A stretch of DNA of 11,522 bases, from assembly GCA_000433355.1 (NCBI GenBank), contig FR893113.1, forward strand, positions 12,854 to 24,375, written 5' to 3'. Of the stretch, positions 1 through 7,100 are shown piece after piece. A program made the position numbers and the translations under genes. Under the pieces are notes generated by a model. That model had not been told where the DNA came from, ran no database searches, and was given only the letters and a program-made list of their open reading frames with translations. The stretch is from Alistipes sp. CAG:435. GTDB taxonomy: Bacteria > Bacteroidota > Bacteroidia > Bacteroidales > UBA932. Each line of letters starts with the position of its first letter. Position 1 is the stretch's first letter.

Positions 1-64
1 TCGGCTGTGACCCGACCGCCGCTATTTCCTTGTCCAGATCTCCTGGAAAAACATAAGAATGCAT
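1..64 (-). CDS. Partial CDS, N-terminus of an unidentified protein
   Basis: An open frame begins with ATG (complement of 62-64) and runs off the left edge after 21 codons with no stop; the peptide starts MHSYVFPGDLDKE. A perfect Bacteroidota -7 box (TAAATTTG, complement of 87-94) lies about 23 bp upstream, which is the main reason to believe in this start. It diverges from the licD-like gene, so it may belong to the same surface-glycan locus. Too little protein is visible to name a family, and the short length means the frame could be open by chance. Confidence 0.45.
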   Translation of the reverse strand, partial: MHSYVFPGDLDKEIAAVGSQP

Positions 65-86
65 ACTCGGTTCGCTACAGATTACG

Positions 87-94
87 CAAATTTA
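87..94 (-). promoter_or_regulatory. Predicted -7 promoter box, leftward gene
   Basis: On the minus strand the sequence reads TAAATTTG, a perfect match to the Bacteroidota sigma-ABfr -7 consensus TAnnTTTG. No good TTTG -33 box is seen about 19 bp upstream. The predicted transcription start would be near 80, giving a leader of about 16 nt before the ATG at 64. It lies 12 bp from the -7 box of the divergent licD-like gene. Confidence 0.5.
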
Positions 95-106
95 GCAAAA
101 ATCAGT

Positions 107-114
107 TATATTTG
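107..114 (+). promoter_or_regulatory. Predicted -7 promoter box for the licD-like gene
   Basis: TATATTTG matches TAnnTTTG exactly; the -33 region is poor. Transcription would start near 120, downstream of the possible GTG start at 114 and about 24 nt before the ATG at 144. This therefore favours 144 as the translation start. Confidence 0.5.
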
Positions 115-143
115 TGAATATCCGGCAATATTTTGGACTTATA

Positions 144-950
144 ATGCAAAAATTATCACATAGAGAGATTCAACTCTACCTCCTGGACATCCTGAAGGCT
201 GTTGACGCTTTCTGCGCGAAGGAAGGAATCAGGTATTCTATGGCTTACGGAACGCTTCTCGGAGCGGTGCGCCACAAAGGCTTCATTCCTTGGGACGATG
301 ACATTGACCTGTTGATGCCACGTCCTGATTATGAACGCTTTGTCGCTACTTTCGGCAAGGATCCGGACTCCCGTTACCGCTGCCTTTGCCACAAGGAAGG
401 GGTGAAGGGGGACCGTTTTGTCCATTTTTTCGCCAAGGTTGAGGACACTCGTACCAAAAGTCTGCAAGGACGTGGTTTTGACTATGATTTCGGTCTGAAC
501 CTCGACATATTCCCGGTTGACGGAAAGCCTGAGGACGCTGTCCTTCAAAGAAAAAGGGAGCGGTTGCTGACGCATTGGTCCCACAGGCTGAACATCTGCG
601 GCACCAGATTCGACCTGTTCAATTTCCATCAGCCGCTGTTCTCAAAGCTTGAGGCGCACGCGAGGGGTGTTGAATATTGGTGGAGGAAGATCAACACCGA
701 GATGCTGAAGTACCCTTACGAGACCTCAAACCTTGCCGGAACCGTCTCTGTGACATACAACGGCACAAGGGAAATCTTTGACAGGAATATGTTCGAGGAA
801 TATGTTGACCTGGAATTCGAGGGCGCGGCGTTCAAGGCGTTCAGGCGTTGGGACGAATGGCTGTCACAGGAGTTCGGGGACTATATGACCTTGCCTCCCG
901 AGAATGAGCGTAAAACTCACGATCTTACTGTTTATCTTCTTGATGATTAG
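144..950 (+). CDS. LicD family phosphotransferase
   Basis: A 268 aa protein of the LicD/fukutin-like nucleotidyltransferase-fold family, whose members transfer phosphocholine, phosphoribitol or similar phospho-groups from nucleotide carriers onto glycans. Visible signature: GTLLGAVRHKGFIPWDDDID at residues 36-55, with the DDDID acidic cluster (51-55) expected to bind metal and nucleotide. The C-terminal family pattern is present as LEFEG near residue 216 followed by FGDYMTLPP. There is no signal peptide or membrane helix, so it should be cytoplasmic. The GTG at 114 would add 10 residues but overlaps the -7 box, so I chose the ATG at 144. The next gene starts 6 bp after the stop, implying an operon. 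The phospho-group and acceptor cannot be read from the sequence. Confidence 0.9.
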   Translation: MQKLSHREIQLYLLDILKAVDAFCAKEGIRYSMAYGTLLGAVRHKGFIPWDDDIDLLMPRPDYERFVATFGKDPDSRYRCLCHKEGVKGDRFVHFFAKVEDTRTKSLQGRGFDYDFGLNLDIFPVDGKPEDAVLQRKRERLLTHWSHRLNICGTRFDLFNFHQPLFSKLEAHARGVEYWWRKINTEMLKYPYETSNLAGTVSVTYNGTREIFDRNMFEEYVDLEFEGAAFKAFRRWDEWLSQEFGDYMTLPPENERKTHDLTVYLLDD

Positions 951-956
951 TTCTCT

Positions 957-1832
957 ATGGATGTCGTTATAACCTACGTCAACGGCCTTGACCCTGTTTG
1001 GAGGGAAGAATATTCACGGGCATTGAATATCCCCGCATTGGACAAAAGGTTCCGGGATTGGGGAACATTGAGGTATCTGCTCCGCGGAGTGGAGACGTAT
1101 ATGCCGTTTGTCAGGAATGTCCATCTGGTGGTCTCCGGGAAGACCCAGGTTCCGGAATGGGCGTCGGATCGCTTGAAAGTGGTGACCCACAGGGACATTA
1201 TTCCGGAGGAGTTCCTGCCGACATTCAACAGCACGACCATCGAGATGTTCCTTCACCGGATTCCGGGGCTGGACGAACGGTTCATCTATTTCAATGACGA
1301 TATGTTCCCGGTGTCGCCTTGCCGTGAGGAGGATTTTTTCCGTGACGGGAAGATTGTGATAGGGTTTTCGACCCATCTTTTAGCGACCGGGATGTACAAG
1401 CGTCAGTGCCGGAATTCGGACCGTTTGGCGAGAAAGGCTCTCGGGCTTGGACACACTCCGTTTTTCATACGTCCCCAGCATATCTGCTCACCTATGTTCC
1501 GGAGCGCCTGCGAGGAGGTTTACGCTAAGATGAGAACGGAGATTTTCTCCACCGTCTCACAGGTCCGTACTATGGATAACCTGAACCAGTACCTGTTTCT
1601 GGACTATATGTACCATCAGGGAAAGGCCATCCGTGAACGTCTCTCCGGCAAGTTCTTTTCCATAGCCACGTCTTCCGCGTCATCAATCGGGGAATATCTT
1701 CTACACCCGTCACGTAAGCTTGTCTGCATCAATGACGTGCATCTTAAGGACGAGGCTTATGTTTCGGAACGCCGCATCCTGTTGGATTCCTTTGACGCGG
1801 CTCTTCCAAAGAAGTCAGTTTACGAGAAGTGA
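957..1832 (+). CDS. Stealth family capsular polysaccharide phosphotransferase
   Basis: A 291 aa protein with the conserved regions of Stealth proteins, which in bacteria make phosphodiester links in capsular polysaccharides (hexose-1-phosphate transfer) and are related to the eukaryotic GlcNAc-1-phosphotransferase. CR1 is DVVITYVNGLDP (2-13). CR2 runs from RFRDWGTLRYLLRGVE (31-46) through LPTFNSTTIE (87-96) to RFIYFNDDMFP (108-118). CR3 is around HICSPMFRSACEEVY (175-189). CR4 is KLVCINDVH (255-263). The length is typical of a minimal member and no membrane segment is seen. It begins 6 bp after the licD-like stop, so the two are probably translated from one message. Its stop lies 3 bp from that of the convergent glycosyltransferase. 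The sugar substrate is unknown. Confidence 0.92.
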   Translation: MDVVITYVNGLDPVWREEYSRALNIPALDKRFRDWGTLRYLLRGVETYMPFVRNVHLVVSGKTQVPEWASDRLKVVTHRDIIPEEFLPTFNSTTIEMFLHRIPGLDERFIYFNDDMFPVSPCREEDFFRDGKIVIGFSTHLLATGMYKRQCRNSDRLARKALGLGHTPFFIRPQHICSPMFRSACEEVYAKMRTEIFSTVSQVRTMDNLNQYLFLDYMYHQGKAIRERLSGKFFSIATSSASSIGEYLLHPSRKLVCINDVHLKDEAYVSERRILLDSFDAALPKKSVYEK

Positions 1833-1835
1833 GGT

Positions 1836-2930
1836 TTACCGTTTCAGGGCGCTTTTGAACAAAGCGTCCCATTTCTCCATCGTCTTTTCCAGAGAGAAGT
1901 TCTCCGAGCGCCTTTTTGATTCCGCCCCGAACCTTTTCCGCAGCTCTTCGTTGGCTATGACGCTGCATATTCCCTGTGCAAGCGTGCCGGTGTCGCCAAC
2001 TTTCGCAAGGTAGCCGTTCGCGCCGATGGTGACAATTTCCGAAGGCCCTTTAGGGCAGTCGTAGCTTACGATAGGCAATCCGGTCGCAAGGGCTTCGAGA
2101 AGGATCATCGGGAAACCTTCGAACCTCGATGACATCACCAGGCAGGAGCTTCCGAGCAGTTCTTTCCTGACATCGTTTGTCCGCCCTTTCAGAGTCACTT
2201 TCCCTTTCAAGCCCATTGAGTCTATCTGATCCTGAAGGGATTCTTTTTGGCTGCCATCGCCGTAAACGCTTAATTTCCAGTCCGGATGCCTGGCATCAAC
2301 GGTTTTCCAGGCCGTGATCAGATCCTTGAAGTTCTTCTGGCTTTCCAACCGTCCGGCGGCTATGCAGCGTTTTTCGTCGAGGGGGGAGACTTCGTCAGAC
2401 ACAAACGGGAGCGGGTTGTAGATCTGCTCGACTTCAGGAGTCACTTTCCGCCAGTCATTTTTGTCTGCCTTGGTCAGCACGACAAACCTGTCCAGTTTCC
2501 TGACAGCATTTTCCAGTTTTCGTGTCCTGAAGGAGGCGTATAGCTTACCAATGGCGTTGGTGCCGTATTTCATAAGGAATTTCTCGTGGGAAAAATGAAA
2601 TTCCCCTATTTTCACGCTACCGTCAGTGCATCTTGTGAGGGCATAGAGACTGTTGTCGCAGACGGTCACGGTGATGTCAGGACGGATCTTGGCCAAAAGC
2701 GCGTCAAGGCGTTTCCTGTACTTGATGAGAAACATCCTGTCATTGGCGTCAAGATCGTGGCGGATTATCTTCCCGCTTAGTGGAAAGAACTCTTTCCGGC
2801 CTTTTTGCCGGGCCGTGATGATGTGTATCTCATAGCCCATAACATCGGCCAGGTAGTTGGCCTTTGTTGTGAGTACTCTCTCGATGCCACCGGAAAGGTT
2901 CAGGGCGTGTATGCAGTATGCAAGTCGCAT
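1836..2930 (-). CDS. Glycosyltransferase family 4 (GT-B fold)
   Basis: A 364 aa retaining glycosyltransferase of the GT4 type, expected to transfer a sugar from a nucleotide donor in the cytoplasm during surface-glycan synthesis. The N-terminal domain has the acceptor-side glycine loop LSGGIERV (12-19). The C-terminal donor domain shows AAGRLESQKNF (191-201), YGDGSQKESL (223-232) and the EX7E motif of GT4 enzymes as FEGFPMILLEA (270-280, glutamates 271 and 279), followed by GLPIVSYDCPKGPSEI. The length is usual for the family. The ATG at 2930 lies about 20 bp downstream of a very good promoter, which supports this start. It is convergent with the Stealth gene. Donor and acceptor specificity cannot be assigned. 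Confidence 0.92.
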   Translation of the reverse strand: MRLAYCIHALNLSGGIERVLTTKANYLADVMGYEIHIITARQKGRKEFFPLSGKIIRHDLDANDRMFLIKYRKRLDALLAKIRPDITVTVCDNSLYALTRCTDGSVKIGEFHFSHEKFLMKYGTNAIGKLYASFRTRKLENAVRKLDRFVVLTKADKNDWRKVTPEVEQIYNPLPFVSDEVSPLDEKRCIAAGRLESQKNFKDLITAWKTVDARHPDWKLSVYGDGSQKESLQDQIDSMGLKGKVTLKGRTNDVRKELLGSSCLVMSSRFEGFPMILLEALATGLPIVSYDCPKGPSEIVTIGANGYLAKVGDTGTLAQGICSVIANEELRKRFGAESKRRSENFSLEKTMEKWDALFKSALKR

Positions 2931-2950
2931 AGCTTGGTCTTTTTACGCCA

Positions 2951-2981
2951 CCAATTTACGAATTTTATGCTGGAATTCAAA
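2951..2981 (-). promoter_or_regulatory. Predicted proximal promoter of the GT4 gene
   Basis: On the minus strand a TTTG -33 box (2978-2981) is separated by exactly 19 bp from TAAATTGG (2951-2958), one mismatch from the TAnnTTTG consensus. The predicted start near 2945 leaves a leader of about 15 nt. This is one of the best two-box Bacteroidota promoters in the window. Confidence 0.6.
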
Positions 2982-3072
2982 GTGTTCGGATCATTTCACG
3001 CATCTTCCCGCCGGCCAACCTTCGAGACTCCGACGAAGAGTAAAAGCAAGTTCGAAATTTTGAGTGGATACC

Positions 3073-3087
3073 GCGGCAGAACGCCGC
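3073..3087 (-). other. GC-rich hairpin after the small ORF
   Basis: GCGGC (3073-3077) pairs with GCCGC (3083-3087) around a 5-nt loop. On the minus strand it directly follows the TAA of the 22-codon ORF. No T-run follows it, so it is not a typical intrinsic terminator; an RNA-stabilising or attenuator-like role is possible. Confidence 0.35.
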
Positions 3088-3156
3088 TTAGTGTTGTTGT
3101 GAACCGGTGTCTGACCGGCCGGCCTTCAGGCGGGATTCAAGCGTGAAAGGAATCAT
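3088..3156 (-). CDS. Possible 22-aa small ORF or leader peptide
   Basis: On the minus strand an ATG at 3156 opens a 22-codon frame (starting MIPFTLESRLKAG) that ends with TAA at 3088-3090. A perfect -7 box (TATCTTTG, complement of 3190-3197) lies about 34 bp upstream. A GC-rich hairpin (3073-3087) starts immediately after the stop. No Shine-Dalgarno sequence is visible. It could be a small protein, a leader peptide on a long 5' leader of the GT4 gene, or a chance frame within a non-coding RNA. The promoter and hairpin placement is the only support, and no family is recognised. Confidence 0.25.
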   Translation of the reverse strand: MIPFTLESRLKAGRSDTGSQQH

Positions 3157-3189
3157 GTCGGACAGTCTCTGCCGGGCAAAACCCTGATG

Positions 3190-3197
3190 CAAAGATA
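3190..3197 (-). promoter_or_regulatory. Predicted distal -7 promoter box, minus strand
   Basis: The minus strand reads TATCTTTGC, a full match to TAnnTTTG in a form very common in Bacteroidales promoters. The -33 region at the expected distance shows no TTTG. It would start RNA near 3184, reading through the 22-codon ORF toward the GT4 gene and giving that gene a leader of about 250 nt. Confidence 0.4.
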
Positions 3198-3291
3198 GTT
3201 CTGTGGGTGACATGGAGCGCCGTTCAAAAAGAAAATCGATGAAAAAGTTTCTGTTTTTTATCGAATTGTGGCGAAATCGCGAAATAGGTTG

Positions 3292-3299
3292 TAAATTTG
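3292..3299 (+). promoter_or_regulatory. Predicted -7 promoter box for the DUF47 gene
   Basis: TAAATTTG is a perfect -7 box. Weak -33 candidates (ATTG at 3265-3268) sit slightly too far away. Transcription would start near 3306, about 35 nt before the ATG at 3341. An inverted repeat and a GCGAAAT direct repeat lie just upstream. Confidence 0.5.
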
Positions 3300-3340
3300 G
3301 GCCGTGACAAAAAAAGTTTATCGGGTATAAGAAAATATTT

Positions 3341-4000
3341 ATGGGGCTTTTGAAAAGATTTAGGATGTTGTTCCGTGGGACACGCCACGATTTTGTTCCG
3401 ATTCTTGCGCAGCAGACAGATTTTCTGTGCAAGACCTCCTCTCTTCTGGTTGAAATGTTCGGGACGGATGATGTGGAACTCCGTTCGGGGATGGAAAAGG
3501 AGATCAAATCCTGCGAGGCGCAGGGGGATGCCCTTCTGACCGAATTTCACGAGATGTTGTCCGCACGCCCGTTCATTCAGGTCAACATACTGGACCTTCA
3601 GGCTGTGGCGATGGCGATGGACGATTGCCTGGATGTCATCAAGGACACTTCCAAGGCCGTCCTGATCTACCGTCCCGCCAAGTTGGACGACCAGTTGAAG
3701 GATCTGGCGCAGATGGCCAAGTCCCAGTCGGAGGTCATTCATGACACGATACCTCTTCTTGTGGATCTTCGCAGGAACCTTTCGGCTGTCTCGATGGCCT
3801 GCGAGCGTGTGACGGAGTTGGAACATGCGGCGGATGACGCTTATGAGGAGTACATGGGGTACATATTCGGCAACGAGGAGAACACCCGTGAACTGATCAA
3901 GTACAAGAATCTGGCGGAGATGCTGGAAAACGCCACGGACGCGCACAAGCGCATTTCCGATAATATTCGTAAACTACTGCTGAATTATTTGGTGGATTGA
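3341..4000 (+). CDS. DUF47 family PhoU-like protein
   Basis: A 219 aa, mostly helical protein of the DUF47/PhoU-like family (Pit accessory proteins). These are built from two PhoU-type three-helix repeats and are associated with low-affinity phosphate transporters. Visible family features: EKEIKSCEAQGDAL (52-65); DLQAVAMAMDDCLDVI (85-100), matching the acidic helix expected to hold metal; ELEHAADDAYEEYM (159-172); and KNLAEMLENATDAHKRISD (189-207), the second acidic helix. The length is typical. The usual partner, a Pit permease gene, is not next to it: upstream is a divergent glycosyltransferase and downstream is secA. The region before the ATG is A-rich with no Shine-Dalgarno, as is usual in Bacteroidota. 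Family assignment is firm; the role in phosphate uptake is inferred. Confidence 0.85.
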   Translation: MGLLKRFRMLFRGTRHDFVPILAQQTDFLCKTSSLLVEMFGTDDVELRSGMEKEIKSCEAQGDALLTEFHEMLSARPFIQVNILDLQAVAMAMDDCLDVIKDTSKAVLIYRPAKLDDQLKDLAQMAKSQSEVIHDTIPLLVDLRRNLSAVSMACERVTELEHAADDAYEEYMGYIFGNEENTRELIKYKNLAEMLENATDAHKRISDNIRKLLLNYLVD

Positions 4001-4067
4001 ACCGGCGGAATAGATGTCTATGATGCGTAATGCGCTGATTCATAGGGGTATTAATGCGTGGATAGGC

Positions 4068-4106
4068 GACCTTTTGAGAGAAGAGGCCTCTGACTGACAA
4101 AAGGTC
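4068..4106 (+). repeat. Inverted repeat downstream of the DUF47 gene
   Basis: GACCTTTTG (4068-4076) and CAAAAGGTC (4098-4106) are perfect 9-bp inverted arms. The 21-nt loop contains the 10-bp palindrome AGAGGCCTCT (4082-4091). It lies 68 bp after the DUF47 stop. No T-run follows, so it may be an mRNA 3'-end structure and not a classical terminator. Confidence 0.4.
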
Positions 4107-4129
4107 ATTCCGTCATTAGGGGCTTAAAA

Positions 4130-4161
4130 ATTGTAAATGTCTTTGATTATCATTAAATTTG
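4130..4161 (+). promoter_or_regulatory. Predicted secA promoter
   Basis: ATTG (4130-4133) as -33 box, a 20-bp spacer and a perfect -7 box TAAATTTG (4154-4161). Transcription should start near 4168, so the message would begin inside the right arm of the surrounding inverted repeat and have a leader of about 23 nt. Confidence 0.6.
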
Positions 4162-4190
4162 TAGGATAATCAGAGACATTTGATTTTTTT
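4135..4190 (+). terminator. Inverted repeat plus T-run enclosing the secA -7 box
   Basis: Arms 4135-4151 and 4165-4181 pair over 17 positions (16 Watson-Crick and one G.T, at 4143/4173). The loop (4152-4164) contains the TAAATTTG -7 box. Two bases later come seven T residues (4184-4190), directly abutting the secA ATG. Read from upstream this has the shape of an intrinsic terminator, although the stem is A/T-rich. RNA begun at the secA promoter would lack the left arm and so could not fold it. The alternative is a protein operator over the promoter. Confidence 0.45.
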
Positions 4191-7100
4191 ATGGCTATAG
4201 CTAGTATTCTTAAAAAAGTGTTCGGCTCGAAGGCCGACAGAGACCTCAAGCAGATCAGGCCTGTTCTCAACAAGGTTCTGGAGGCTTACGGTCCGATAGA
4301 CAATCTCTCCAATGATGAGCTGAGAGCCAAGACAGAGGAGTTGAAGGCAAGGCTGCGTGAGTGCGAGGCACCGTTCGAGAAGAGGATCGCCGAGATCAAG
4401 GCCAAGCTGGACGAGGATATTCCTGTTCACGAGAAAGAGAACCTCGCGACCGAGTCGGACAAACTTGTGAAGGATGAGGACGCGGAGATCGAGAAGGTTC
4501 TGGAGGAGATTCTTCCGGAGGCTTTCGCCATCATGAAGTCCACTGCCCGCAGGTTCAAGGAGAACGCCACCATCGAGGTGACGGCCAATGACTTCGACCG
4601 CGCTCTCAGCATAAACCACGATTTCGTGCACATCGAGAGCGACAAGGCTGTCTATCAGAATCACTGGATCGCCGGCGGCAACGAGGTGACCTGGGATATG
4701 GTCCACTACGATGTCCAGCTGATCGGTGGTATTGTGCTTCATCAGGGCAAGATCGCAGAGATGGCGACAGGTGAGGGAAAGACCCTTGTGGCGACCCTCC
4801 CTGTGTTTCTCAACGCCTTGGCTGGCAAGGGAGTGCACGTGGTGACCGTCAACGATTACCTCTCCAAGCGTGACTCCGAGTGGATGGGACCTCTCTATAT
4901 GTTCCACGGCCTTTCGGTGGACTGCATCGACAAGCACGAGCCTAACAGCGACGCGCGCAAGAGAGCGTACAACTGCGACATAACTTTCGGTACGAACAAC
5001 GAGTTCGGTTTCGACTACCTTCGTGACAATATGGCAGTGAACATGACAGACCTCGTCCAGAGGAAGCATCACTATGCCATTGTCGATGAGGTGGACTCCG
5101 TGCTCATCGATGATGCCCGTACCCCGTTGATCATCTCCGGTCCTGTGGCCAAGGCTCAGGACGACGAGCAGTATATGGAGTTCAGACCTTATGTCGAGAG
5201 CCTCTACCAGAAGCAGCGCGCTCTTGTGACCCAGGTTCTGAACGATGCCAAGAAGGCGATCGCCGCCGGCAAGGAGGACGAAGGAGGAATGCTTCTTCTG
5301 CGTGCCTACAAAGGTCTTCCGAAGTACCAGCCTCTGATCAAATTCCTCAGCGAACAGGGTATGAAGCAGCTGATGCAGAAGGCCGAGAACTACTATATGC
5401 AGGACAATGAGCGCGAGATGCACATCGTCACCGACGAACTGTATTTCGTGATCAGCGAGCAGCAGCATTCCGTGGACATGACCGACAAGGGGCACGACTT
5501 GCTCGCCAATGCTGTCTCCAACCCGGATTTCTTCGTGCTTCCTGACGTTGGAAGCCAGATTGCCGAGATCCAGAAGAACACGGAACTCTCCGCCGAGGAG
5601 AAGCAGGAGAAGAAGGATGCCCTTATGGAGGACTACTCCCTGAAGAGCGAGCGTGTCCACACCGTCATCCAGCTCCTCAAGGCCTACGCTATGTTCCAGA
5701 AGGATGTTGACTACATCGTGATTGACAACAAGGTCAAGATTGTGGATGAGCAGACCGGACGTATTATGGAAGGCCGCCGCTGGAGCGATGGTCTGCATCA
5801 GGCCGTCGAGGCAAAGGAGAACGTCAAGGTCGAGGCCGCCACACAGACATTCGCGACTGTCACCCTTCAGAACTATTTCAGAATGTACCACAAGCTTGCA
5901 GGTATGACTGGTACGGCCGAGACAGAGGCCGGCGAGTTCTGGTCCATCTACAAGCTGGATGTGGTTGTCATCCCGACCAACCGTCCTGTCATCAGAGACG
6001 ATCAGGATGACCTTATTTATAAGACAAAGAAGGCAAAGTACACCGCCGTCATCAATAAGGTTGAGGAACTCATCAAGGAAGGCCGTCCGGTTCTGGTCGG
6101 CACCACGGACGTGGAGACTTCCGAGCTCCTGAGCCGTATGCTCCGGATGAGGGGCATAAAGCACAACGTCCTCAATGCCAAGGAACATGCAAGAGAAGCG
6201 GAGATCGTCGCTCAGGCTGGTATGTCAAGTACAGTGACCATCGCCACGAACATGGCGGGCCGTGGTACCGACATCAAGCTCTCGCCAGAGGTCAAGAAGG
6301 CCGGTGGTCTTGCCATCATCGGTACTGAGAGACACGACAGCCGCCGCGTTGACCGTCAGCTCAGAGGTCGTGCCGGCCGTCAGGGAGACCCTGGCTCGTC
6401 AGCGTTCTACGTTTCCCTTGAGGACAAGCTGATGCGTCTGTTCGGATCGGAGAGGATCGCCGGAGTGGTTGACAAACTCGGAATGGCCGATGACGAGGCT
6501 CTCGTGAGCGGAATGCTCTCTAAATCAATCGAGAACGCCCAGAAGAAAGTCGAGGAGAACAACTTCGGAATCCGTAAGAGACTCCTTGAGTATGACGACG
6601 TGATGAACTACCAGCGCGAGGCCGTCTATGCCAGAAGGCGCAACGCCCTTTCTGGTGAGAGGATCGAGATCGATGTCAGGAATATGATGATCGACTCCGC
6701 CTCTATCATCGCAGGCCGCGCGGAGGGAATGCCTTATCAGGATTTCGAGGAATATGTGATGGCCCAGCTGTCCATCGACCTCGGATTCGACGAGAAGTTC
6801 TATTCCAACGCCAAGGGCGACCAACTCACCGACGCTCTCTGCAAGCAGATGCAGGCGGTTTACGAGCGCAGGATGAACACCCTCGCCGAGAAGGTCTATC
6901 CGTTCATCAAGATGATTTTCGAGAAGCAGGGGAATATGTACAAGAACATAGCGATTCCTATCTCTGACGGACGCAAGATGCTGACACTCAGTGTGGATCT
7001 TGAGAAAGCTTACAATACTCAGGGCAAGGAGATCGCCAAGGCTCTCAGCCGTTCCATCATCCTCTATCAGATTGATGAGCATTGGAAGCAGCATCTGCGT

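Larger units (their letters stand above)
2982..3291. other. Intergenic DNA between GT4 and DUF47 genes, mostly unexplained
   Basis: No long gene is convincing in this stretch. It holds a short stem CTTCG/CGAAG (3020-3038), a GCGGC/GCCGC hairpin (3073-3087), a CCGGCCGG palindrome (3115-3122) and a possible 22-codon minus-strand ORF (3088-3156) behind a -7 box (3190-3197). There is also a 10-bp A/T-rich inverted repeat (3237-3246 with 3254-3263, one G.T pair) and a GCGAAAT direct repeat (3271-3277, 3279-3285) just before the DUF47 promoter box. The GC-rich part (3000-3180) looks more like a structured leader or untranslated RNA than a protein gene. Confidence 0.5.

Noticed and set aside
114..143. 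GTG start for the licD-like gene at 114
   Set aside because: The GTG overlaps the last base of the predicted -7 box, so it would lie upstream of the transcription start. The ATG at 144 fits the family better.
3020..3062. tRNA-like T-loop (GTTCGAAAT) in the 3 kb gap
   Set aside because: There is no acceptor stem, anticodon arm or D-loop around it, and the flanking stem is weak.
2805..3146. 113-codon plus-strand ORF over the GT4 start and gap
   Set aside because: It begins antisense to the GT4 coding region, crosses its promoter, and shows no recognisable protein pattern.
3224..3946. 240-codon minus-strand ORF opposite the DUF47 gene
   Set aside because: It is antisense to a well-supported gene, shows no family motif, and runs through the predicted promoter.
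4170..6188. A 672-codon open frame on the minus strand opposite secA
   Set aside because: It lies entirely antisense to a certain secA. Its Leu/Val/His-rich, low-complexity protein is the usual mirror of GC-biased third positions, and no family pattern is visible.
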